In this document: positions 45,568 through 55,638 of the stretch, piece by piece
How positions within the stretch are numbered: the stretch's first letter is position 1
Layout: every line of letters starts with the position of its first letter
Source: JACCTU01 sp963737405
GTDB taxonomy: Bacteria; Actinomycetota; Thermoleophilia; Gaiellales; Gaiellaceae
Length of the DNA: 64,000 nucleotides
Direction of reading: 5' to 3'
NCBI GenBank assembly: GCA_963737405.1
Contig: CAVTSL010000012.1
Location: 62,001-126,000 of the forward strand
The notes under the pieces: generated by a model
What the model saw: the letters and a program-made list of their open reading frames with translations, nothing else
What the model was told of the DNA's origin: nothing
Databases searched by the model: none
Position numbers and translations under genes: made by a program

Positions 45568-45981
45568 TTACGGCCGACGTTCGGGGAACCGCTCGAGGCC
45601 GTCGTCGGGGATCGGCTCCCACGGCGCGGCATACGCGACGAACTGCCGGTACGACGGCCGGATGCCGGGATCGCCGTCGAGGACGCCGAGCCGGACGGAC
45701 GCGATGCTCCCGTCGGCCGGGAACAGGCTCCAGAGGGACGAGCCGCACGCGGCGCAGAAGACCTTCGGGAAGCCGTCGTCCGGTTCGTACGCCCTCAGCA
45801 GCTCCTCGCCGGCCGTGAGGCGCACCGAGCCCGGAACGATCCGCGCCTGCGGCGACGCGGCCGTGCCCGTCCGGCGCTGACAGCGCGTGCAGTGGCAGTA
45901 GCCCGCGGAGACGAGCGGCTCCGAGATCTCGAAGCGCACACCGCCGCACAAACAGGCGCCCGTGAGCGGAAGCTCCGGCAC
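45568..45981 (-). CDS. GFA-family (CENP-V/GFA) zinc-binding protein
   Basis: A 137-residue protein of the glutathione-dependent formaldehyde-activating-enzyme family. Zinc ligands: TGACLCGGVRFEI, AGYCHCTRCQRRTGTAASPQ and VFCAACGSSLWSLFP, i.e. the usual seven-cysteine pattern. The founding activity claim is disputed, so a metal-binding protein of unknown reaction is safest. The GTG at 45981 gives PELPLTGACLCGG as N-terminus. It is the downstream gene of a same-strand group with the FMN reductase (10 nt away). Confidence 0.9.
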   Translation of the reverse strand: MPELPLTGACLCGGVRFEISEPLVSAGYCHCTRCQRRTGTAASPQARIVPGSVRLTAGEELLRAYEPDDGFPKVFCAACGSSLWSLFPADGSIASVRLGVLDGDPGIRPSYRQFVAYAAPWEPIPDDGLERFPERRP

Positions 45982-45991
45982 GCCCGGAATC

Positions 45992-46567
45992 CTAGACGGC
46001 GACCTGCTCCGCGACCGTTGCCGCGACGCGCCGCCCGGCGGCGTCGACGATCGCATCGACGACCTCGAGCAGCTGCTGCGCGTAGCCCGCGCCGACGAGG
46101 CGGCCCTGCTCGTCGAAGTTCTCGTGCGCGTGCGGGAGCGCGAGCTCGACGTCGAGCACGCGGGCACCGAGCGCGCCGAGCACCTTCCGAAGCTCCGCCT
46201 GCGCCCAGACCCCTCCGAACGCCCCGGTGCTCGCGCCGATCACCGCGACCGGCTTGTTCCGCATCGGGTTCGTGGCGATCGGCCGGGAGACCCAGTCGAA
46301 CGCGTTCTTCAGCTGGCCCGGGATCGAGTGGTTGTACTCCGGGGTGGCGATGAGGACGGCGTCGGCCCGGGCGATCGCCTCGCGAAGCTCGGTGACCGCC
46401 TCGGGCGCGTCCACACCGTCGTCGTCCTCGTCATACGGCGGCACGTTCTTCAGCCCGCCCCACAGATCGAGGACCGTGTCCTCGGGGAAGAGCTTGGCCG
46501 CGCTGTAGAGCAGCTTCGCGTTGTGCGAGTCGTTGCGGAGGCTGCCGGGGATGGCGAGGACGCGCAT
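45992..46567 (-). CDS. NADPH-dependent FMN reductase
   Basis: A 191-residue flavodoxin-like reductase (SsuE/chromate reductase class). FMN-phosphate loop GSLRNDSHNAKLL; ATPEYNHSIPGQLKNAFDWV, the family signature; KPVAVIGASTGAFGGVWAQA; C-terminal FDEQGRLVG. Reduces free or bound flavin or quinones with NAD(P)H. ATG at 46567, only 3 nt after the YceI stop on the same strand, so YceI-reductase-GFA look like one operon. Confidence 0.92.
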   Translation of the reverse strand: MRVLAIPGSLRNDSHNAKLLYSAAKLFPEDTVLDLWGGLKNVPPYDEDDDGVDAPEAVTELREAIARADAVLIATPEYNHSIPGQLKNAFDWVSRPIATNPMRNKPVAVIGASTGAFGGVWAQAELRKVLGALGARVLDVELALPHAHENFDEQGRLVGAGYAQQLLEVVDAIVDAAGRRVAATVAEQVAV

Positions 46568-46570
46568 CGA

Positions 46571-47113
46571 CTACGCCGCCTTCACGAAGAAGAGCTCCGC
46601 GACGATCGACACGTCGTTCGCGAGCGCCTGCTCGCCGGTGGGAAGGGGTGCGTTCCAGCTGACGCCGAAGGCGGTGCGGTCGACGGTCGTCGTGAGCTGC
46701 AGGCCGACGCGCTCGCGACCGTAGGGATCGATCATCGGCTCAGCCACGCGGCCCGTGACGACGGCCGGCTGGGTGATGCCCTTGATCGTCAGCTCGCCGT
46801 CGACCCTGACGTCCTCGCCCTCGAGCGAGATGTCGCTCGCGGCGAAGCGGATCGTGGGGTACTGCTCGGCGTCGAAGAAGTCCGGTGACTGCAGGTGGGC
46901 GGAGAGGTTCTCGTCCTTGACGTCCACGCTCGCCACCTTGGCGGTGCCTTCCAGGGTCGCGTCGTCGCCGTCGACGACGAGTGCTCCGTCGAACTCGCGG
47001 AACTGGCCCTTGAAGGTGCCGGAGAGGTACGCGACCTCGAAGCCCACGGAGGAGTGGATGGAATCCAGCTGCCAGGTGCCGGCCGGGGCGATCAACGTCT
47101 CTGTGGTGCTCAT
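46571..47113 (-). CDS. YceI-family polyisoprenoid-binding-like protein
   Basis: A 180-residue lipocalin-like YceI protein without a signal peptide. Motifs: GTWQLDSIHSSVGFEVAYLS, FKGQFREFDG, DFFDAEQYPTIRFAASDISL, GELTIKGITQPAVV and DRTAFGVSWNAPLPTGEQAL. Members bind isoprenoid or other amphiphilic ligands; cytoplasmic forms are common in Actinobacteria beside MarR regulators. ATG 47113 with an AGGAGGAAG Shine-Dalgarno. Divergent from the MarR gene, which probably controls it. Confidence 0.93.
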   Translation of the reverse strand: MSTTETLIAPAGTWQLDSIHSSVGFEVAYLSGTFKGQFREFDGALVVDGDDATLEGTAKVASVDVKDENLSAHLQSPDFFDAEQYPTIRFAASDISLEGEDVRVDGELTIKGITQPAVVTGRVAEPMIDPYGRERVGLQLTTTVDRTAFGVSWNAPLPTGEQALANDVSIVAELFFVKAA

Positions 47114-47190
47114 TTGCTTCCTCCTGTTGAGTGCACTACTATTGAGTACGCAAGCAACTGTAGCGAGGAAACCTTGAGCCGTCAAGTAAC
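47114..47190. promoter_or_regulatory. YceI/MarR divergent control region
   Basis: Holds a direct repeat TTGAGT (at 47132 and 47147) 15 nt apart and a perfect palindrome CTTGA-GCCG-TCAAG at 47173-47186 that covers the MarR start codon. The spacing and symmetry fit MarR-type operator sites. Promoter hexamers are not clear. Confidence 0.45.
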
Positions 47191-47635
47191 TACCGAAACC
47201 CCAGTCCTGGAAACGCCTCCCGCCGCCGTTCGGGCCTGGACCGAGCTCCTGCGCGGGCACTCGGCCGCGACCCGCCTGCTGAGCGTGGAGCTCCAGCGCA
47301 CCCACGGCCTGACGATCAACGACTTCGAGGCGCTCTCCACGCTCGCCGCCGCCGAAGGCGGGCGCATGAGGCGCGTCGACCTCGCGCGCCGGTTGATGCT
47401 CACCCCGTCCGGCGTCACGCGGCTGCTCGAGGGACTCGAGGCCGCCGGCCTCGTCGAGCGGGCCGAGTGCCGGGCCGACCTCCGGGTCACCTATGCGCAG
47501 CTGACCGAGGCCGGCCTCGAGAAGCTCCTCGACGCGTCCTGCGGCCACACCGGCTCCGTTCGGACGCTCTTCGAGGAGCGACTCGACGAGGACGAGCTGG
47601 AGACCCTCGCCGAGCTCCTCGCGCGGCTCGGCTGA
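47174..47635 (+). CDS. MarR-family transcriptional regulator
   Basis: A 153-residue winged-helix regulator: TELLRGHSAATRLLSVELQR, LTINDFEALSTLAAAEGGRM (helix 2-3), VDLARRLMLTPSGVTRLLEG (recognition helix) and LEAAGLVERAECRADLRVTY (wing). The start is TTG 47174, supported by GAGGA a few bases upstream; there is no ATG/GTG until residue 38. Divergent from YceI, so likely autoregulated and controlling YceI. The stop abuts that of the convergent TetR gene. Confidence 0.9.
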   Translation: MSRQVTTETPVLETPPAAVRAWTELLRGHSAATRLLSVELQRTHGLTINDFEALSTLAAAEGGRMRRVDLARRLMLTPSGVTRLLEGLEAAGLVERAECRADLRVTYAQLTEAGLEKLLDASCGHTGSVRTLFEERLDEDELETLAELLARLG

Positions 47636-48208
47636 TCAGACGCGGGTGAGGAGGTCGAGGAGCTCCTCGACGAACTCCCCGAGGGCCGCGCCCCGCTCCG
47701 GCACCGCGTTCGGGTCGGCCTGGCCGACGGCGAACAGGCCGAGGTACGCGCTGTACGCGACGAGTGCGCGGTTGCGCGCCGCCTTCAGGCCGAACCCGAG
47801 CTGACCGAACATCTCGGCCGTGGCCTCGAGCCGCCGCGCCGTGACGCGGCCGAGCGTCGCGGCCACGGCAGGGCGCCGACCGTCCGCGAGGAGCGACGCC
47901 TCGATCCGCCCAGCCCCAGGGTTGCCGAACGCCGCCGCGAAGAGGTCGCGCAGTCGTTCTCGCGGATCGGAGATGCCGGCCGCGCGCTCGTCGATCTCGC
48001 GGGCATCCGTCTCCTCCCACCGCGCGAGCGCCGCGTCCACGAGCGCGTCCCGGTTCTTGAAGTGCCAGTAGAAGCTGCCCTTCGTCGTGCCGAGCTCCCG
48101 GGCGAGCGCCTCGACCGCGACGCGCCCGGTGCCGCCCTCGGCGATCGCGGCCAGGGCTGCGTTCGTCCAATCGTCGGGAGCGAGTGTGTTCCTCTGCTCC
48201 TCAAGCAC
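47636..48208 (-). CDS. TetR-family transcriptional regulator
   Basis: A 190-residue regulator. HTH region TNAALAAIAEGGTGRVAVEA, LARELGTTKGSFYWHFKNRD (recognition helix) and ALVDAALARWEETDAREIDE. The ligand domain contains RNRALVAYSAYLGLFAVGQA, typical of TetR_C groups. GTG start at 48208 with no overlap upstream. It is 92 nt from the divergent PepSY gene; its target is not clear. Confidence 0.92.
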   Translation of the reverse strand: MLEEQRNTLAPDDWTNAALAAIAEGGTGRVAVEALARELGTTKGSFYWHFKNRDALVDAALARWEETDAREIDERAAGISDPRERLRDLFAAAFGNPGAGRIEASLLADGRRPAVAATLGRVTARRLEATAEMFGQLGFGLKAARNRALVAYSAYLGLFAVGQADPNAVPERGAALGEFVEELLDLLTRV

Positions 48209-48300
48209 CCTGTCAGCATACGCAGCGGACTCTCATCGCCGTCTCATCGGCGCAGGCCTACGGTGGCGCCGAGAGTCGACAGCAAGGAGGCCACTCACCG

Positions 48301-48645
48301 ATGAAGCGCAGAACGACGAAGATCGCCGCCGGGCTCGCCGCCATCGCGGCGCTCGCCCTCGGCGGTGCGGCGATCGCGAACGCGACACAGGGCGGCGGCG
48401 GCAAGCTCACGCAGGGCGAGGCCGCGAAGGCGTCTGCGGCCGCGCTCCGCGCGACCGGCGGCGGCAAGGTGCAGGCGTACGAGCGCGACAACGAGGACGG
48501 GGCGACGTTCGAGGTCGAGGTCCGGAGGACCGACGGCTCGGTCGTCGACGTTCGCCTCGACGCGTCGTACAACGTCGTCGTGGTCGACGGAGACCAGGAG
48601 TCGAACGACGACGGCGGCGGCCACGAAGACTCGAACGACGGCTGA
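48301..48645 (+). CDS. small exported PepSY-domain protein
   Basis: A 114-residue protein: signal peptide MKRRTTKIAAGLAAIAALAL ending at ANATQG, then a PepSY module (GKLTQGEAAKASAAALRATG, VQAYERDNEDGATFEVEVRR, VVDVRLDASYNVVVVDGD), then an acidic tail (EDSNDG). PepSY proteins act as inhibitors or sensory accessories in the envelope. It is followed by a response regulator and kinase on the same strand, which it may feed. ATG 48301 has AAGGAGG 13 nt upstream. Confidence 0.85.
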   Translation: MKRRTTKIAAGLAAIAALALGGAAIANATQGGGGKLTQGEAAKASAAALRATGGGKVQAYERDNEDGATFEVEVRRTDGSVVDVRLDASYNVVVVDGDQESNDDGGGHEDSNDG

Positions 48646-48660
48646 GCACCCATCGCCGCG

Positions 48661-48686
48661 GGGCCGGGAGCCGGTGCTCCCGGCCC
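48661..48686 (+). terminator. strong hairpin between the PepSY gene and the response regulator
   Basis: Perfect 11-bp inverted repeat GGGCCGGGAGC-CGGT-GCTCCCGGCCC. No T-tract follows, so it may be a Rho-independent-like terminator of the GC-rich type, a partial readthrough site, or an mRNA end-stabiliser that lowers expression of the kinase pair relative to PepSY. Confidence 0.5.
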
Positions 48687-48707
48687 TCGGCGCGGGACAA
48701 TGAGCTC

Positions 48708-49367
48708 GTGCGGGCGCTCGTCGTCGAAGACCAACCGAAGCTCGCCTCGCTGATCCGCCGGGGTCTCTCGGAGGAGGGCTACTCGGTCGACGTGGCAGCG
48801 GACGGGCCGCAGGCGCTCGTCCGTGCGACCGCGACCGACTACGACGTGATCGTGCTCGACGTCATGCTTCCCGGGCTCGACGGCTTCGAGGTGTGCCGGC
48901 GGCTGCGTGAGCGGACGGTGCAGGCGCCGGTGCTCATGCTCACCGCGCGGGACGGCGTGGACGACCGCATCGCCGGTCTCGATCTCGGCGCCGACGACTA
49001 CCTGACGAAGCCGTTCTCCTTCGACGAGCTCCTCGCGCGGCTCCGCGCGCTGACCCGTCGCGGCGCGCTCGAGCGACCGCCGGTGCTGGAGGTCGGAATG
49101 CTCCGCCTCGACCCGCGGACGAAGCAGGTGTGGCGAAGCGACGAGGAGGTCGACCTCTCGTCGAAGGAGTTCGCGCTCCTCGAGACCTTCATGCGCCATC
49201 CCGGCCAGGTGCTCTCGCGGTTCGAGCTGCTCGAGCACGCGTGGGACTTCGCCTACGACAACCGCTCGAACGTCGTCGACGTCTACGTCCGGTATCTGCG
49301 ACTGAAGCTCGGCGCCTCGACGATCGAGACGGTTCGCGGCGCCGGCTACCGCCTCCCGGAGCGATGA
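48708..49367 (+). CDS. OmpR/PhoB-family response regulator
   Basis: A 219-residue regulator. Receiver: RALVVEDQPKLASLIRRGLS, acceptor in VIVLDVMLPGLDGFEVCRRL, MLTARDGVDDRIAGLDLGAD, and YLTKPFSFDELLARLRAL (Lys). Winged helix: VDLSSKEFALLETFMRHPGQ, FAYDNRSNVVDVYVRYLRLK and IETVRGAGYRLPER. All phosphorylation residues are present. GTG at 48708 is the likely start. Overlaps the kinase gene by 4 nt (ATGA). Confidence 0.95.
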   Translation: MRALVVEDQPKLASLIRRGLSEEGYSVDVAADGPQALVRATATDYDVIVLDVMLPGLDGFEVCRRLRERTVQAPVLMLTARDGVDDRIAGLDLGADDYLTKPFSFDELLARLRALTRRGALERPPVLEVGMLRLDPRTKQVWRSDEEVDLSSKEFALLETFMRHPGQVLSRFELLEHAWDFAYDNRSNVVDVYVRYLRLKLGASTIETVRGAGYRLPER

Positions 49368-50739
49368 GGCGCCTCCCGATCCGTCTGCGACTGACGTTCG
49401 CGTTCGCGCTCGCGATGGCGGCGCTGCTCGCGGCGACGGGCGCGTTCGTCTACCTCCGGCTCGGCTCGAGCCTCGACGCGACGATCAACAGCAGCCTCAG
49501 GGCGAGGTCTGGGGACCTCGCGGCGCTCGTGCACCAGTCCGGGGGCAGCCTCGGCGGTGGTCGCCGCGGCGAGATCGGCGAGCCGGGGGACAGCTTCGCG
49601 CAGGTCCTCCGGACCGACGGTACGACGCTCGACGCGACCCCGAACGCCGGAAGCGCACCGTTGCTCTCGCCCGACGAGGTCGCACGTGCTGCCCGTGGCT
49701 CGATCATGGTGGATCGCACGCGGCTTCCCGCGTTCGACGACTCGGCGCGGCTGCTCGCGCTCCCGGTGACCGCAGACGGCAGGCGGCTCGTCCTCGTCGT
49801 CGGCGCCTCGACGGAAGCCCGCGGCGAGACGCTGGAGGGGCTCCTCACCCAGCTGCTCGTCGCTGCTCCGATCGCGCTCGTGCTCGCGTCGCTGCTCGCG
49901 TACGGCCTCGCAGCCGCTGCGCTGCGTCCGGTCGAGTCGATGCGTCGCCGCGCCGCCGCGATCCGGCCGTCGGATCGCGGGCAGCGGCTCCCGGTGCCGG
50001 ACACCGACGACGAGATCGCGAGGCTCGGCGAGACGCTCAACGACCTCATCGCGCGGCTCGAGTCGGCGCTCGAGCGGGAGCGCCGCTTCGTCGCCGACGC
50101 GAGCCACGAGCTCAGGACGCCGCTGGCGCTTCTGCGGAGCGAGCTCGAGCTGGCGCAGCGCCGCCCACGCTCGCGCGCGGAGCTCGAGGCGGCGCTCGCG
50201 AGCGCCGCCGAGGAGACCGAGCGGCTCTCACGGCTCGCGGACGACCTGCTCGTGCTCGCCCGCGCCGACGCGGACGGCCTCGCGCTTCGGCCGGAGCCCG
50301 TCCGCGTGCGCGAGCTGGCCGAGCGCGTCGGCTCGCGCTTCGACCGGCGCGCCGCCGAGAGCGGCCGGACCGTCGACGTCGAAGGGCCCCGCGACCTGCA
50401 GCTCGTCGGCGACAACGCACGGATCGAGCAGGCACTGACGAACCTCGTCGACAACGCGCTCCGCCACGGCGGCGGGGCGGTGCGCATCGTCGCCGCGAGG
50501 AGCAACGGCTCGGTCGAGCTCCACGTCCTCGACGAGGGGCCGGGCTTCGACGACGGCTTCGCGGCGCAGGCGTTCGAGCGCTTCAGCCGCGCCGACGAGG
50601 CGCGTGCGAGCGGAGGCGCCGGGCTCGGGCTCGCGATCGCGCGCGTGATCGTGCAGAGCGCACGGCGGGCGTCGTTCGCGCGAAACCGGGACGACCGCTC
50701 CGGCGCGGACGTCTGGCTCGTGCTGCCCGCTGAGCCGTC

Positions 50740-50743
<4 letters not shown>
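49364..50743 (+). CDS. membrane sensor histidine kinase
   Basis: A 459-residue kinase: TM1 (LRLTFAFALAMAALLAATGA), an extracytoplasmic domain of about 130 residues, TM2 (LLVAAPIALVLASLLAYGLA), HAMP (LRPVESMRRRAAAIRPSDRG), H-box FVADASHELRTPLALLRSEL, N-box NLVDNALRHGGGAV, G1 LDEGPGFDDGF, F-box FERFSRADEAR and G2 GGAGLGLAIARVIV. Just after G2 the usual AHGG stretch reads QSARRASFARNRD, which may be two compensating indels or natural drift; the catalytic boxes are intact. Pairs with the regulator it overlaps and probably senses the envelope with the PepSY protein. Confidence 0.95.
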
Positions 50744-51915
<1,172 letters not shown>

Positions 51916-51926
51916 GGCTCCATGGG

Positions 51927-52808
51927 TCAGCCTTTGAGCGCTCCCGCCATCAGGCCGCGCATGAAGTAGCGGCCCGCGAGGATGTAGACGATGAGCGTCG
52001 GCAGCGACGCGAGAAGCGCCGCCGACATCTGCAGGTTGAACGGCGTCACGAGCGAGCCCGCGGTGTTGTTCAGCGCGACGGTCACCGGCCACTTCGAGGG
52101 ATCGGTGATCAGGAAGACCGCGAAGAGGAAGTCGTTCCAGATCGACGTGAACTGCCAGATGGCCGCGACGACGAACGCGGGAGCCGACAGCGGCAGGATG
52201 ACGTACCAGTACGTCCGCAGCATCCCCGCCCGGTCCATGCGCGCCGCCTCCATCAGGTCGTTCGGGATCGTCGAGTAGTAGTTGCGGAAGATCAAGGCCG
52301 TGATCGGGATCCCGTAGACCACGTGCGCGAAGACGAGCCGCGGGATGCCCGCCGGGAAGTGCATGTCGTCGAGCAGCAGCGTGAGCGGGATCATGACGGC
52401 CTGGTACGGGATGAACATCCCGAACAGGAAGAACGCGAAGACGATGTCGGCGCCCGGGAACCGCCACTTCGAGAGGACGAACCCGTTCAGCGAGCCGAGG
52501 ATGCAGGAGAGGATCGTCGCGGGGATCGCGAGCTTGAAGCTGTTCTTGAGGCTCGGCGAGAGCTGCGTCCAGGCCTGGTGCCAGGCGTCGATCGTGAACA
52601 CCTGCGGCAGCGACCACGCGTGCGACGGGTCGATCTCGGAGAAGCCCTTCACGCTCGTCACCAGCAGGACGTAGACGGGGGTGAGCACGATGACCGCGAA
52701 CCCGAGCAGCACGATGTACTTGAGCGGCGTCGCGCTGATCCGCCGGCGCCGGCGCGAGCGCTCGTCGATCGGCGCGACGGTGGGAGGCGCTGCGGTCGTC
52801 GTGCTCAC
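51927..52808 (-). CDS. sugar ABC importer permease, MalG/UgpE type
   Basis: A 293-residue inner-membrane subunit with six hydrophobic helices (e.g. PLKYIVLLGFAVIVLTPVYV, IVFAFFLFGMFIPYQAVMIP). The EAA loop that docks on the ATPase is PNDLMEAARMDRAGMLRTYW then VILPLSAPAFVVAAIW. The start is GTG 52808 (STTTAAPPTVAPIDERSRRR); its GTGA overlaps the stop of the partner permease. Ends 11 nt before the ATPase gene start. Confidence 0.93.
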   Translation of the reverse strand: MSTTTAAPPTVAPIDERSRRRRRISATPLKYIVLLGFAVIVLTPVYVLLVTSVKGFSEIDPSHAWSLPQVFTIDAWHQAWTQLSPSLKNSFKLAIPATILSCILGSLNGFVLSKWRFPGADIVFAFFLFGMFIPYQAVMIPLTLLLDDMHFPAGIPRLVFAHVVYGIPITALIFRNYYSTIPNDLMEAARMDRAGMLRTYWYVILPLSAPAFVVAAIWQFTSIWNDFLFAVFLITDPSKWPVTVALNNTAGSLVTPFNLQMSAALLASLPTLIVYILAGRYFMRGLMAGALKG

Positions 52809-53693
52809 GCGCGCCGCTCCTGCCGGATCGTGTAGACGAGGTACGGGACGATGAGGACCGAGATCCCGATCGAGCAGCAGCGTCGCGATCGCTGCTCCCT
52901 TGGCGTAGTCGCGCGCGTCGTAGATCAACACCCACATGTAGACGGCGGGCACCTCGGTCACGATCTGCTTGCCGCCGATCGCGACGATCAGGTCGAAGAC
53001 CTTGATCGAGATGTGGCCGAGGATGATCAGCGCCGCGAGCGTCACCGGCCGCAGGTGCGGGAAGACGACGTGCCGGTAGACGCGCCACTCGGAGGCGCCG
53101 TCCATGCGCGCCGCCTCGCGGAGCTCTTCCGGGACGCCGCGAAAGCCCGCGAGGTAGAGCGCCATCACGTAGCCGGAGAGCGCCCAGATGGCAGGTATCG
53201 CGAGTGCGACCGCCCCGTACTCGGGGTGCTGCCACCACTGGTTCGAGAGAAAGCTCAGGTGGGCCTTGTCGAAGACGACGTTCAGCCCCGACGCGCGGTC
53301 GCCGGGCGCCGGGTTCATCAGCCAGCGCCAGACGATCCCCGAGGCGATGAACGAGACCGCCATCGGGAAGAGGTAGATCGCGCGGAAGAACCCCTCGCCC
53401 TTCACGCCCTTGTCGAGGAGCAGCGCGAGGAAGCTCCCGATCAGGAGCGTCCCGATGATGAACGTGATCGTGAAGAGGAACAGGTGGCGCAGGTCGAGGC
53501 TCCAGCGCTCGTCGGTGCGGAGCTCCTTGTAGACGTCGAGGCCGACGAAGTGGTTGTCCCGCACCGCCGTGCGCCAGTTGCTCGTCGACACGCGGGCGTT
53601 CCAACCGATCAGGCCGTAGACGAAGACGGCGATCAGGACGATCGACGGCGAGACGAGGAGGAGCCCGGGCCCCCATCTCCGGACTCCTCTCAT
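52805..53693 (-). CDS. sugar ABC importer permease, MalF/UgpA type (one frame break)
   Basis: Six-helix subunit: RRWGPGLLLVSPSIVLIAVF, FTITFIIGTLLIGSFLALLL, AIYLFPMAVSFIASGIVWRW, AIPAIWALSGYVMALYLAGF. EAA loop: PEELREAARMDGASEWRVYR then HVVFPHLRPVTLAAL. The frame is intact until AKGAAIATLLL; one inserted base near 52867 then hides the true end (IGISVLIVPYLVYTIRQERR, stop 52805-52807). Corrected length 295 residues. ATG 53693. Uncorrected, the two permeases read as one 588-residue fusion, which I reject. Confidence 0.9.
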
Positions 53694-53718
53694 CTCGTCG
53701 TCGTCGTCCTGTCCGTTC

Positions 53719-55036
53719 CTACGTGTTCTTGCTCGCCGCGCTCTGGAGCGACGTCTGGAACTTCTTCACGTCCTTGCTCTGCAGGAACAGACCAAGGGCC
53801 GTGTCGATGTCCGTGTTCCAGGCGTTGCTGGCGACGACGCCGTGGGTCAGCGAGCCCGCCAGCTTGTTCGTCTTCCACTGGGCGAGCGCCGACTTGAGGT
53901 ACGGGTCGTACAGCTTCGCGTTCGCGTCCTTCCGCGCCGGGATCGAGCCCTTCACGGGGTTGAACGTGTCCTGCGCGAGCCGACCGCCGAGGAAGCGTGA
54001 GCCACTGGACGGCCGCCGCGCGGTGCGGCGCACCCTTCGGCAGCGTGAAGCTGTCGGAGAGCCAGTCGTAGACGCCGACCGTTCCGGGCACCGGCGCCCA
54101 GTTGTAGCCCGTCTTCGGCTTCTTCTTCAGGTCGATCCGGAAGTACCCGTCGGCCCAGTCGCCCATGATGTTGAAGGCGGCCTTGCCGTCGGCCACGAGC
54201 TTCGACGCGTCCTGCCACGTCAGCGACGCGGCGTCGGAGTTCGTGTACGTGAGCAGCGTCTTGTAGCGGTTCAGCGCGAGCGTCACGCCCGGCGTGCCCC
54301 ACCCCTGGCCGGTCTTCCAGAGCGCCGCCCACCGCGCCGGCCCGATCGTCGCGATCATGACCGTCTCGAGCAGGTGCTTCTGCGTCCACTGCTCACCGAG
54401 CGCCAGCGGGATCACGCCTGCGGTCTTCGCCTTGTTCAGCGCGACGATGAACTCGGCCCACTTGGTCGGCATCTTCGTGATGCCGGCCTTCTTGAGGACG
54501 GCCGGGTTCGACCAGAGCACGTTCGCGCGGTGGATGTTCACCGGCACGGAGTAGATGTGCCCCTTGTACGTGATCTGCTGGAGCAGCTGCGCCGGCATGG
54601 CCTTGGCGAAGCCGGCCCTCTTGTAGATGAAGTCGATCGACTCCACCTGGCCGGCCTTGATGTAGTCCTGCAGCTCCGCACCTGCGTGCCCCTGGAACGA
54701 GTCCGGCGGCTTCTTCGCCGCGAGGCGCTGCGCGAGCACGGCCTTCGCGTTCGAGCCGGCGCCTCCGGCGACCGTCTCGTTCTTGAACGGCGTGTTCGGG
54801 TGCTGCTTGTTCCAGATGGTGATGAGCTTCGCGAGGCCGTGGGCCTCACCGCCGCCCGTCCACCACGAGAACACCTGGAGCTGCGAGCTCGCCTTCGTCT
54901 TCTCCGCCCCGCTCTTCCCACCGTACGAAGCGGCGGGGAGAACGAGCAGAACGGCGGCAACGGCCAGAATCGAGCCGCGGAACACCGTCCCACGCGAGAC
55001 AAGACGAGGGCGACGTGCCTCGGTCCTTCGTGTCAT
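53719..55036 (-). CDS. sugar ABC importer solute-binding protein (one frame break)
   Basis: Extracytoplasmic family-1 binding protein. Signal region SRGTVFRGSILAVAAVLLVL then PAASYGGKSGAEK; no lipobox cysteine, so it may be released or anchored by its helix. The mature part has LQVFSWWTGGGEAHGLAKLI, LQDYIKAGQVESIDFIYKRA, HIYSVPVNIHRANVLWSNPA and AAFNIMGDWADGYFRIDL. One inserted base near 53995 shifts the frame; it resumes as FLGGRLAQDTFNPVKGSIPA to the stop at 53719. Corrected length 438 residues. The start at ATG 55036 is favoured over ATG 55042 because GGAGG lies 6 nt upstream of the former and touches the latter. The sugar is not predictable. Confidence 0.9.
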
Positions 55037-55198
55037 TCGCATCCTCCTCTAGGGGGAACCCGCGCTCGATTATCGCGCGGGGCAGCTTCGAGGAGAAGGG
55101 CGAGGCACAAGTGGCCAGGGTATGGGGGCCCTGTGGTGGGGCCCGGGCGGGGCGGATTCGCGGAGATCGCCGGGTGTTGGGACACCACGGCATAGGGC

Positions 55199-55267
55199 AT
55201 GATCGTGGGCGCAGTGACACCAGACCACGCGCGAGAGAGCCGCGGCGAGCTCGACGAGGTGCTCTGA
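55199..55267 (+). CDS. possible 22-residue small ORF upstream of a conserved hypothetical
   Basis: ATG 55199 opens MIVGAVTPDHARESRGELDE-VL and stops at 55265-55267, overlapping the ATG of the next gene by one base. The one-base overlap suggests translational coupling, but there is no good Shine-Dalgarno and no homology I recognise. It may be chance. Upstream, 55043-55198 holds only a GGGCCC...GGGCCC repeat (about 55126-55144). Confidence 0.25.
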   Translation: MIVGAVTPDHARESRGELDEVL

Positions 55268-55590
55268 TGGTCGAGCCGGGGCTCGACCTCCACGAGTGGG
55301 AGACGCGCTGGGCGGAGCTGCAGGACGCTGCGGCCGACGCTCCGGACGAGACGCTGCCGGAGATGGTTCGGTTCATCGGCGAGGTTCTCCGCGAGCGAGG
55401 GCTCGAGCCGCACGACCCGATCACCGAGGAGACCGAGGACCCCGAGCTCGTCCGCGACTACCAGGCGGCGCTCGAGATCTCACGAGCCCTCGAAGTCGGT
55501 CGCCAGGTCGAGCCGGAGGACGTCCAGACCGCGATCGAGGACTTGACCGAGATCTACGAGTACGTGTCCGAGGACCGGGCGGCGCCGTAA
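55267..55590 (+). CDS. acidic hypothetical protein
   Basis: A 107-residue soluble, very acidic protein: MVEPGLDLHEWETRWAELQD, AAADAPDETLPEMVRFIGEV, LRERGLEPHDPITEETEDPE, LVRDYQAALEISRALEVGRQ and VEPEDVQTAIEDLTEIYEYV. Mostly helical by composition, no Cys, no known domain. Codon use matches neighbours. It is divergent from the ABC importer operon. I do not recognise a function. Confidence 0.7.
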   Translation: MVEPGLDLHEWETRWAELQDAAADAPDETLPEMVRFIGEVLRERGLEPHDPITEETEDPELVRDYQAALEISRALEVGRQVEPEDVQTAIEDLTEIYEYVSEDRAAP

Positions 55591-55638
55591 CGCGCTACGG
55601 GACGCGGACGGGCGCCGCGCTCACATGAGCGGGGTGCA

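Noticed and set aside
51927..53693. Fused double permease of 588 residues
   Set aside because: One extra base near 52867 hides the normal end of the first permease and the GTGA overlap with the second.
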